A DNA stretch of 64,000 nucleotides from Pseudopedobacter sp035496935. Its GTDB lineage: Bacteria > Bacteroidota > Bacteroidia > Sphingobacteriales > Sphingobacteriaceae. Made by a program: the position numbers and the translations under genes. The stretch lies in the NCBI GenBank assembly GCA_035496935.1, contig DATJED010000003.1:108155-172154 (forward strand). Direction: 5' to 3'. Positions 17,240-25,700 of the stretch are shown one piece after another (position 1 is the first letter of the stretch; the number at the start of each line of letters is the position of its first letter). The notes under the pieces were generated by a model that did no database searches, was not told where the DNA came from, and worked only from the letters and a program-made list of their open reading frames with translations.

Positions 17240-18733
17240 ATGGATGGAATAAAAATAAACATAGCGGTAATAATTTGCGTTAGCTTAGCTTTGATTAGCT
17301 ATTCCTGCAAAAAATCGAAACACAATTCAGTAGAAAATCCAACACCTAATCCGCCGGTTACTGAAGAACCTACTAAACCTGTTCAGGTTGTAGAAACCGC
17401 CTATGCTTTTGCCGGGGCTGAAGGAGCTGGAAAGAACACTACCGGTGGCCGTGGAGGTAAAATTATCAAAGTTACCAATCTCAACGATTCTGGTATTGGA
17501 AGCTTAAGAGCTGCGGTAGAGGCTACCGGAGCAAGAATTGTTGTATTTGAAGTTTCGGGAAACATCAAACTAAAAAGCAGGTTACAAATAAAGAACGCCA
17601 ATATTACCATAGCAGGTCAAACCGCACCGGGTGACGGTATTTGCCTTCAAGATTATGATGTGATTGTAGAGGCCGACAATGTTATTATCCGTTTCATGCG
17701 TTTCCGTATGGGCGATTTAACTAAGACAGAAAGCGACGCTATCTGGGGAAGGTACCATTCAAAGATCATCATTGACCATTGTTCCATGAGCTGGTCAACT
17801 GATGAGTGTGTATCATTTTATGCCAATGAAAATTTTACCCTGCAGTGGTGTATTTTGGCCGAAAGTCTAAGAAATTCTGTTCATGATAAGGGAACACACG
17901 GTTACGGCGGTATTTGGGGAGGAGTGAAAGCTTCTTTTCATCATAATCTTTTAGCTAACCATGATAGTCGTAATCCGCGTTTTGATGGTGGATACCGTTC
18001 GGGTACAGGAGTGAGTCCCAAAGGAAAAGATAAGGTAGATTACCGGAATAACGTTATCTACAATTGGGGGGGCAACAGTGCTTATGGGGGCGAAAATGGC
18101 GAATATAATATGGTCAATAACTATTATAAACCTGGTCCGGCCACAGCATCAAGCAAAAGCAAACGCATAATGCAAGTCTCCAAAGAAACAGGAGACATTA
18201 CTACCTATGCTCCCGGTTATGGAACTTTTTATATTTCTGGTAATTATGTAGTAGGTAACGCTACTGTTACTGCTGATAATTGGAACGGAGGTGTAGATTT
18301 TGATTCGGGAGTTACTAAGGCTATGGCGCAAAAAACTGCTCCTTGGGATGCAATAGCTATCCCAGCTCATACTGCTGAACAAGCTTATAATGCGGTACTC
18401 TTATATGGAGGCGCTTCGCTAAAAAGAGATGCGGTAGATACAAGAATTATACAGCATACCAAAAACGGTACTTTTTCTGCGCCCGGCTCAAACGGAAGCA
18501 CAAATGGTTTAATTGATACCCAAGGCGATGTAGGCGGCTGGCCGACTTTGGCTCAAACTACACCTCCGATAGATACCGATGGTGATGGAATGCCAGATGA
18601 TTGGGAAACTGCGAACAAATTAGACCCTAAAAAAGCAAACGCTAACGGAAAAGATTTAAGCACAGGTTATGATAATATTGAGGTGTATTTAAACAGTTTA
18701 GTTAAAACAATTACCGACAATCAATATAAATAA
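17240..18733 (+). CDS. PL1-type pectate lyase lipoprotein (first copy)
   Basis: The 497-residue product begins with a lipoprotein signal (LALISYSC, Cys about 23) and a Pro/Thr-rich linker (about 35-55). A PL1 parallel beta-helix follows: AFAGAEGAGKNTTGGRGGKI, ITIAGQTAPGDGICLQDYDV, VIIRFMRFRMGD, IIIDHCSMSWSTDECVSFY, NHDSRNPRFDGGYR, YNMVNNYYKPGP. The C-terminus TDGDGMPDDWETANKLDP is a calcium-binding thrombospondin-3-like motif. It would cleave demethylated homogalacturonan by calcium-dependent beta-elimination. It is followed after one base by a second homologous lyase, evidently a tandem duplication. Confidence 0.88.
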   Translation: MDGIKINIAVIICVSLALISYSCKKSKHNSVENPTPNPPVTEEPTKPVQVVETAYAFAGAEGAGKNTTGGRGGKIIKVTNLNDSGIGSLRAAVEATGARIVVFEVSGNIKLKSRLQIKNANITIAGQTAPGDGICLQDYDVIVEADNVIIRFMRFRMGDLTKTESDAIWGRYHSKIIIDHCSMSWSTDECVSFYANENFTLQWCILAESLRNSVHDKGTHGYGGIWGGVKASFHHNLLANHDSRNPRFDGGYRSGTGVSPKGKDKVDYRNNVIYNWGGNSAYGGENGEYNMVNNYYKPGPATASSKSKRIMQVSKETGDITTYAPGYGTFYISGNYVVGNATVTADNWNGGVDFDSGVTKAMAQKTAPWDAIAIPAHTAEQAYNAVLLYGGASLKRDAVDTRIIQHTKNGTFSAPGSNGSTNGLIDTQGDVGGWPTLAQTTPPIDTDGDGMPDDWETANKLDPKKANANGKDLSTGYDNIEVYLNSLVKTITDNQYK

Positions 18734-18734
18734 A

Positions 18735-20153
18735 ATGAAATTTTCTAAAGCTTATTCCTTCCTATTAATCGCGGGACTACTAATTTCCTGCGCATCAAAA
18801 AAAGTAAACACTGCCAGTAAAGATGAAAAACCCATAGCTTTCCCCGGTGCAGAAGGATTTGGCAAATATACCACCGGTGGCAGAGGAGGCAAAATATATA
18901 TTGTAAGCAATTTGGAAGATGATGGCGAAGGAAGCTTGCGAAAAGCCGTGGTAAGCAACAGTCCGCGTATGATAGTTTTTGCAGTTTCTGGAACAATACA
19001 CTTGAAATCAAAACTCAATATTAAAGGTAATGTTACCATTGCGGGGCAAACTGCTCCGGGAGATGGAATTTGTTTGGCCGATTATCCGGTTTCTTTGGCA
19101 GGAGACAACATAATCATCAGGTTTTTGCGGTTTAGAATGGGAGACCGTTACCAAAACAAAGGACAAATAGACGGTGCTGGAAGTGATGACGCTTTAAGCG
19201 GAAGTGGTCGGAAAAATATCATCATAGATCACTGTAGCATAAGTTGGAGTACTGACGAGGTTTGCTCTATTTATAAAGGAGATAGCACAACGTTGCAATG
19301 GAATTTAATGAGCGAACCCCTAAATTATAGTTATCATTTCGAAACCGGGGATAAAAATTTTGAAAACCATGGTTATGGAGGGATTTGGGGAGGCCAACAT
19401 TTAACAGCACACCATAATTTGTTTGCGCATTGCAACAGCCGTAATCCTCGTTTTAACGGAGCAAGATTGGGCGCTTCGGAAGAATTCGTTGACTTTAGGA
19501 ATAATGTAATTTACGATTGGGGACATAATAGCGCCTATGGCGGAGAAGGAGGGCGCTATAATATGGTTGCAAACTATTACCGTTCGGGTCCATCAACAAG
19601 CAAATCGGTTAAAAACAGAATTATAAATCCTTCGTTTTTAAAAGGAACAGGAATGGGCAAGTTTTACGTTGCCGATAATGAAGTGGTTGATTTTGAAGAA
19701 GTAAGTAAAAACAATAGCTTAGGAGTTCATTTAGATAAAGGATTTACCGATGCAGACAAAGACACCGTGTTGCTACAGCAACCTTTGCCCGCGATAGAAA
19801 TACCTAATGAAACCGCCTCACAAGCGTACAAAAAAGTATTAAACTTGGTTGGCGCAATATTGCCAAAGAGAGATACTTTAGACCAGCGTATGATTAATGA
19901 AGTAAAAAACAGAACTGGAAGAATTATAGATGTTCAGGGCGGTTTTGCCCACGGTACGCCTTATGAAGTTTCTAAAACTGCCTGGCCAAATCTAAAATCG
20001 GTGCCAGCTAAAGCTGATGCTGATAGAGACGGCATGCCAGACGAATGGGAAATAAAAATGAAATTGGATGTAAATACCAACGACGCTTCGTTATATTCTT
20101 TGGATAAGAATTATACGAATATTGAAGTTTACATCAACCAACTAGTTAACTGA
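18735..20153 (+). CDS. PL1-type pectate lyase lipoprotein (second copy)
   Basis: The 472-residue product has a lipoprotein signal (LLISC, Cys about 19) and the same PL1 core as the preceding gene: AFPGAEGFGKYTTGGRGGKI, VTIAGQTAPGDGICLADYPV, IIIDHCSISWSTDEVCSIY, HCNSRNPRFNGARLG, YNMVANYYRSGP, and the C-terminal DADRDGMPDEWEIKMKLD. It has a longer loop after RMGD (RYQNKGQIDGAGSDDALSG) that the first copy lacks, which suggests a different substrate detail such as acetylation or methylation. The gene starts one base after the upstream stop codon, so translation is probably coupled. Confidence 0.88.
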   Translation: MKFSKAYSFLLIAGLLISCASKKVNTASKDEKPIAFPGAEGFGKYTTGGRGGKIYIVSNLEDDGEGSLRKAVVSNSPRMIVFAVSGTIHLKSKLNIKGNVTIAGQTAPGDGICLADYPVSLAGDNIIIRFLRFRMGDRYQNKGQIDGAGSDDALSGSGRKNIIIDHCSISWSTDEVCSIYKGDSTTLQWNLMSEPLNYSYHFETGDKNFENHGYGGIWGGQHLTAHHNLFAHCNSRNPRFNGARLGASEEFVDFRNNVIYDWGHNSAYGGEGGRYNMVANYYRSGPSTSKSVKNRIINPSFLKGTGMGKFYVADNEVVDFEEVSKNNSLGVHLDKGFTDADKDTVLLQQPLPAIEIPNETASQAYKKVLNLVGAILPKRDTLDQRMINEVKNRTGRIIDVQGGFAHGTPYEVSKTAWPNLKSVPAKADADRDGMPDEWEIKMKLDVNTNDASLYSLDKNYTNIEVYINQLVN

Positions 20154-20178
20154 AATTGTCACCATTAAAACTTGAATT

Positions 20179-20925
20179 TTGAAAAAGTTAATCATCCTCC
20201 TTTCTTTTATTACCGTTGCACTACTAAGTTTCACCAACAAACAAAAAATCACCGTTTACCTTATTGGCGATTCCACACTTTCCATAAAAGCGGTCAATAC
20301 CTATCCTGAAACCGGCTGGGGAATGCCATTTGCGTGGTTTTTTAATTCTGATGTAAAAGTAGATGACCGGGCAATGAACGGTAGAAGTACGAGCAGTTTT
20401 TTAAAGGAAGACAGGTGGCAACCAATAGTAGATTCGCTAAAACCGGGAGATTATGTGCTGATCCAGTTTGGGCATAATGATGAAGTACCCACAAAAAAAA
20501 CATATACAACTCCTGAGCAATATGTAACGTACCTTACCAAATACGTAAAAGAAACTCAGGAAAAGAGAGCTTTCCCGGTTTTGATTACACCAGTTGCCCG
20601 CCGGTCTTTTGATGAAAACGGAAAGATTGTGGACACGCACAAACAGTATGCACAATTGGTGCGGGACTTGGCAAAAAAGTTAGACGTTCCACTTATCGAC
20701 TTAACCGCGAAAAGTATGGATCTACTTCAACAACTGGGAGAAGATAAATCGGCGATGCTTTATAACCACCTGAAGGCCGGAGAAAACCCAAATTACCCTA
20801 AAGGCAAAGAAGATAATACACATTTTAACGAGCTTGGTGCCAGAAAAATGGCCGAGCTGGTATTAAGCGGTATTAGAGAACTTAATCTTCCGCTTGCAGG
20901 TTACATTGTTGGAGAAAATAAATAA
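20179..20925 (+). CDS. CE12-type rhamnogalacturonan/pectin acetylesterase (SGNH hydrolase)
   Basis: The 248-residue SGNH hydrolase has an N-terminal signal peptide (MKKLIILLSFITVALLSFTN). The blocks are clear: GDST with Ser32 (block I), AMNGRS (block II), GHND with Asn100 (block III), and Asp212/His215 in DNTHFNE (block V). It would remove acetyl groups from pectin backbone sugars so that lyases can act. The only start that keeps the signal peptide is TTG at 20179, since no in-frame ATG lies nearby. It follows the PL1 pair after 25 bases and ends that transcription unit. Confidence 0.87.
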   Translation: MKKLIILLSFITVALLSFTNKQKITVYLIGDSTLSIKAVNTYPETGWGMPFAWFFNSDVKVDDRAMNGRSTSSFLKEDRWQPIVDSLKPGDYVLIQFGHNDEVPTKKTYTTPEQYVTYLTKYVKETQEKRAFPVLITPVARRSFDENGKIVDTHKQYAQLVRDLAKKLDVPLIDLTAKSMDLLQQLGEDKSAMLYNHLKAGENPNYPKGKEDNTHFNELGARKMAELVLSGIRELNLPLAGYIVGENK

Positions 20926-21020
20926 TAAGCTTTAAAGCTAACAGCTTTCACCGGAGTATAAAAAAGTTTAGGAAAGCTTTTTGCTATAAAGCGCTAAAAT
21001 TCAAATTTTTATAAATCATT

Positions 21021-21055
21021 AGCCCTTGGCTCGGAAAGAGTTTGAGGGCTTTTTT
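21021..21055 (+). terminator. Terminator after PL1-PL1-CE12 unit
   Basis: An agccct/agggct stem extended by G-T pairs (21021-21029 with 21042-21050) is followed by six T residues at 21050-21055. It ends the lyase-esterase transcription unit. Confidence 0.7.
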
Positions 21056-21104
21056 GTGGATGGTATTTAAGTCAAAAAAACCGGTCTTTTAAATCGTCAA
21101 ACCC

Positions 21105-21132
21105 CGGCATCGTTCCCGACAACGATTGCACA
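21105..21132 (+). promoter_or_regulatory. LacI-type operator, site 2
   Basis: The 15-mer GACAACGATTGCACA (21118-21132) differs by one base from site 1. It is preceded by the partly complementary half atcgttccc (21109-21117). It lies 133 bases upstream of the ATG of the T9SS protein gene at 21266. Confidence 0.68.
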
Positions 21133-21265
21133 CTTTTATTTCCTTAAATGCTTTATAATCAATGATTATGTGGGTATTATTGATTAACCAATTTAGTTAT
21201 TAACCCGAGTTTAATGTCTTCTTAACGTTTTCTGTTTAGGCAGTTAAAATCACAATTGAATTATT

Positions 21266-22288
21266 ATGAAAAAAAGGTTACTTTATATTTTCATTTTTTT
21301 AATGGCTACGAGTGCTATTAAAACTTATGCACAATCATTTGATTATGATGTAACAACTGCTGATCCGGCAGTAGGAGCATTCCCAACTGTAACACAAGGT
21401 GGAATTACTTTGACAACGACAGCTCCAGTTGCCGTAGATGGAGCATATAAAATGCTAAATATAAATTCAAATAGTTTTGAAGTTGTCCTTACATCGTCAA
21501 CTGATATTCGACAGGCTATTTATTTCTTAAGAGGGGCTGGAAATTCATCTACTGCTACGCCAGTTGTTACTTTTGGCACTTCTTCTTCAGACCCTAATAT
21601 ACAGACTGCTACAGCACAGTCTGCTACTGCTACTGTTCCAGGTATACCTTTGCAATATAATTTTCCTGTAGGAACAAAATATGTAAGAATGGTCAGAAAC
21701 GCTACTGTTAGATTGTATAGAATTACTGCTGGCTCTTCGGCATACACTCTACCCTTAGATTTCCTTTCCTTCACAGCAAAACCAGACGCTTTCGGTAAAA
21801 CCGTAGCTTTAAACTGGTCAACTACCAACGAGGTGAACACCAAAAATTTCGAAATCCAAAGAAGAACAGACGGTACCGATTTTGTAACCATCAATACTTT
21901 GCCAAGCAAAAATACCACTGGTGTACATAATTATGCTTTAACAGATAACAATGCCGTTTCAGGCAATTCTTATTACAGAATTATACAGTTTGATAACGAT
22001 GGTGCTTCAACAATTAGCAAAATACAAGGGGTTACCAACAAAGTGGCGACTGCCTTATCCATATATCCAAATCCTACAACCGGCACTTTAAATGTAAGCC
22101 ATGATGCTGCGGGAGCAGGAGCAATTGCAAGGGTGGTTAACATGGATGGCAAAACTGTATTTCAACAAGCCCTAAGCTTGAGCGCAACAGATACAAAAAT
22201 GGATGTATCACAACTTACTGCGGGGAGCTATTTACTGATTTTAGATAATCAAAATCAAAAGTCGTCTCTTAAGTTTATCAAACAATAG
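21266..22288 (+). CDS. T9SS-exported protein with unknown N-terminal domain
   Basis: The 340-residue product has a Sec signal (about 1-22, ending TYAQ). An unrecognised, Ser/Thr-rich beta domain (about 23-155; NSFEVVLTSSTDIRQAIYFLRG, KYVRMVRNATVRLYRI) looks like a jelly-roll carbohydrate-binding module. Next is a beta-sandwich linker module (about 160-255; LDFLSFTAKPDAFGKTVALNWSTTNEVNTKNFEIQR). Last is a type A T9SS sorting domain (ALSIYPNPTTGTLNV ... SSLKFIKQ). The last two modules are homologous to the end of the giant pectinesterase downstream. A LacI-type operator precedes it, so it probably has a role in pectin binding; that role is inference. Confidence 0.72.
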   Translation: MKKRLLYIFIFLMATSAIKTYAQSFDYDVTTADPAVGAFPTVTQGGITLTTTAPVAVDGAYKMLNINSNSFEVVLTSSTDIRQAIYFLRGAGNSSTATPVVTFGTSSSDPNIQTATAQSATATVPGIPLQYNFPVGTKYVRMVRNATVRLYRITAGSSAYTLPLDFLSFTAKPDAFGKTVALNWSTTNEVNTKNFEIQRRTDGTDFVTINTLPSKNTTGVHNYALTDNNAVSGNSYYRIIQFDNDGASTISKIQGVTNKVATALSIYPNPTTGTLNVSHDAAGAGAIARVVNMDGKTVFQQALSLSATDTKMDVSQLTAGSYLLILDNQNQKSSLKFIKQ

Positions 22289-22716
22289 ATTTTACAAAAT
22301 AAAGAAGGATAAGTCTCTCTTTATTTAAGCGTAGAATTTACCGATAAATTTCCTTTAAGCAGACACAACTATGATCAGCTAAAACAAAAGTGATTTGGAC
22401 GGAAAGTCAACTTTAAGCGAGGTTGAAGTGGTAAAATCTGTTTCGACAAAGGCAGTAATTTATCTGTTTGCCTAAACCCGGCTATTATTGCTATTACAGT
22501 AAACCACGATGCCACAAGTTTCGTCAATTAAAATAGCGGGTCGAGGGTGTATTCGTTCGTAGTTCTCCGGTAATACCAAACCCAAAACAGTTTGAATGTG
22601 TTTCGATATTGAATTTTGGAGTTTATGTACTAAGAGCTATGGCTTAGGCGATACTCAAGCATCTATAAAATTGTGAAAAGATAGCAACCGATTATGAACC
22701 AAATAAACAACCAATT
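22289..22716. other. 428-base interval without a recognisable gene
   Basis: No ORF with a plausible start, RNA gene, terminator or operator copy was found. A frame of about 50 codons is open on the minus strand (about 22474-22630) but has no start codon and resembles nothing recognised. The base composition is more even than in flanking spacers, so it may be a decayed gene or a long untranslated region of the pectinesterase gene. Confidence 0.4.
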
Positions 22717-25700
22717 ATGAAACCTTTTATTACTAAAATCAAATCAGTTTGCCTAATGGTACTGCTGTTGTTTATAACCGTCCAAAGTTACGCCGTCGGT
22801 TATGATAAAATTGTGGCAAAAGACGGAAGTGGCGACTATTTAACAGTAGAGGCTGCAATTGCTGCTGCAGATGTTTCTGGTAAATCAGGGACAGATCCTT
22901 ATCGAATATTTATCAAATCAGGAATCTACTATGAAAATCTCACCATAACTAAACAATACATACAGTTAATAGGTGAAGACGTTGCAAAAACAATCATCAC
23001 CTACAATAATTACAATGGAAAAGCGATGCCTGGCGGCGGATCCTACGGAACAGCAAATAGTGCTTCCGTTATTGTTAATGGAAATGATTTTAGTGCCGCA
23101 AATATCACATTTGAAAATTCAACCGGCGACTCTCCTCAGGCCCTAGCGATTAATGTAAGTGGAGATAGGGCGTCGTTTAAAAACTGCAGATTTTTAGGCG
23201 GACAAGATACTTTCCTATCTTATAATTCAAAATATCCACAGTCCCTGTATAAATGTTATATAGAAGGTGTAGTAGACTTTATCTTCGGAAATGCCAAAAC
23301 CGTTTTTGATGAATGTACCATTTACGCAAGAGACAGGACAGATAATAATGGCAGTTATATTACCGCTTCTAATACCAGAGAGAGCAAAGGTTTCTTGTTT
23401 AGAAACTGTGAGATTATAGAAAATAGGGGCACAACCAAATATGTTTTAGGTAGGCCTTGGCAAAATGACGCCGCTACAACAACAGATAAATCAACGGCGG
23501 CAACCGTATTTGTCAATACTAAAATGAGCTCGGTGGTAAAGCCAGAGGGCTGGGCCACTTGGGATGCCGGAACAGATGTAAGTAAGGTGATTTATGCTGA
23601 ATATAATTCCATGAATATGGACGGGACCCCGTTAGATGTTTCTTCCCGAGTTTCTTGGTCAAAACAATTAAATTCAATTGAAGTTGCGGAATATTTGGAT
23701 AATAATATTGTTTTTAAAGATAGAAACGATAATGTATGGAATCCTTACGCTATGTTTTTAGATGGAAATTCTGTACCCACCAACCGGTTGGCAATTTCAA
23801 ACTTTAAATACAAAAAGTCAGGTACAGAACTTACATTCACATGGAACTTAAATTGGCCCGAAGGTAATGTTACCTATAAACTTTACCGTGTAAAAGACGG
23901 TGGCGCTCCCGTAGAAGTAAATACCCAAGTTGTTGCCAGCAATGATGTAAATGTTTCTTACGCACCTACAACCGGGAAAGAAACCGTACCGCCATCAATG
24001 TCAACTTACGAATATTATGTGGAAGCAACATCGGCAAACGGAACGGTACTTTCTGAGAGTGCAACAATAGCTGCCATCCCAACTTTTAAATTAACAGGAA
24101 CGTTGCAAAATTTTAAGCAAGGAAACGACAAAGCTTCGGCACCACAAATTTTTACTTTAGAAGGGGAATATCTACAGGAAAACGCAACCGTTACGCCACC
24201 AGCCAATTTTGAAGTAAGCGCTGATAACGGTACAACTTGGGCAACTGTTAGCAGTCCGTTGGTTTTACCAGTAACCAGTGGCCTATTGACATCTAAAACC
24301 ATATTGGTACGTTTGAATGCAGGGAGCCCATCGACGTATTCTGGGAATTTAACTATTATTTCTGGCACCGGAAGCCACAATATAACCGTTGCCGTTAGCG
24401 GAGAAACTTATGATCACCCTATTTTTAATAGTAAAGTTATTGCGAGCATAGCATTAACTGATGCCACAAAAAACACTGGAAGCACCTATCTTAAAGTCGG
24501 TTTAAGTGCCGCTTCTCTAAATTTAGGAAGTTATGTTTTGTCTGATAAAGTTTCTGGGCTGAATGCCCCTTACACCCGTGAATACGGAATACAGTTTGGA
24601 CCAAATGCATCCGGTGGTGGTTGGGGTGTAAATGAGATTAAGAATATGACCGATAAAACGAAGTATGTAGAGATTTCATTAACAAGCAGTTCAACGTATC
24701 AGACACGCGTAGATTCTATTTTATTCGATCTAGCTGTTTTCCAGACCACCGGAAACTTTGCAATAGAGTACTCTACAGATAATTTTGCGACGAGCACTTT
24801 GTTAAAAAGCGGTCTGTTAAGTAACATGCCTTTAACGCCAAATGGAACCTACAGTAACTTTCCAGACGGGACTTGGGCATTGCTAAAACAAGGTTCAGGC
24901 GCAAACCTTAATCATTATGCATTTGCTTTAAACGCCGCTAACGGAGCAAACGTAGCTCCAGGCAATAATTTGAAGGTAAGATTTTATTTCAGGACAGGGA
25001 GCTCATCAAACGATAGATACATTACCTTAAAAAATATTGACTTTAAAGGAAGTGTAGGCTTAGCGGCGGTAGAGGGGGATTACAAAACCGTTAGTAGTGG
25101 TTCTTGGTTAGATAACAGTATTTGGAACCAATTACAGGGTGGCACATGGGTAAGCGCCACCACGCCGCCACATTACGGAACAGGCCACATTTCATTTATA
25201 GAAAATGGGCATATTGTAACTGCTCCAAATCAATCTGATCTAAATAGTGCATACAGCAATTCATACGGATACGTAAATTCACTTGTAGTTAGAGAAGGTG
25301 GGAAGTTGATTGTAGAAAGCGGTAAAGCATTAAATCTACACAGGGAGCAGCTATATCAAATTGATGGAGAATTTGAAAATAATGGCGCTGTAAATAATGA
25401 TGGTAAACTAGACTTAACCATTAATGGAACGGTAACGAATAACGGTACATTAAAAGTAGACCAGGCGGGCAGTAACGTATACTTAAAAGGAAGGTTGATA
25501 AACAAATCCTCGGTAAACTACAACTTTGTAACCGTAAAAGACGGAGGCGTGTATGAACATGCTGCTAACTCTAATACAATGCCAGCTACTATCACTTTTG
25601 AAGAGGGTTCCACTTTCTTGATTTCAGGTATAACAAGCTCCCAAACAGGAATATTAAAAAACACTATAAGTTACTATAATGTGGTGTGGGATAACGCAGG

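Larger units (their letters stand above)
20926..21265. other. Non-coding interval: terminator plus operator
   Basis: This 340-base gap separates the acetylesterase from the T9SS protein gene. It contains an intrinsic terminator (21021-21055) and LacI operator site 2 (21105-21132). The rest is AT-rich. No ORF of note was found. Confidence 0.7.

Noticed and set aside
22474..22630. Open minus-strand frame of about 50 codons in the gap before the pectinesterase
   Set aside because: It has no start codon, no recognisable motif, and is bounded by stops as expected by chance.
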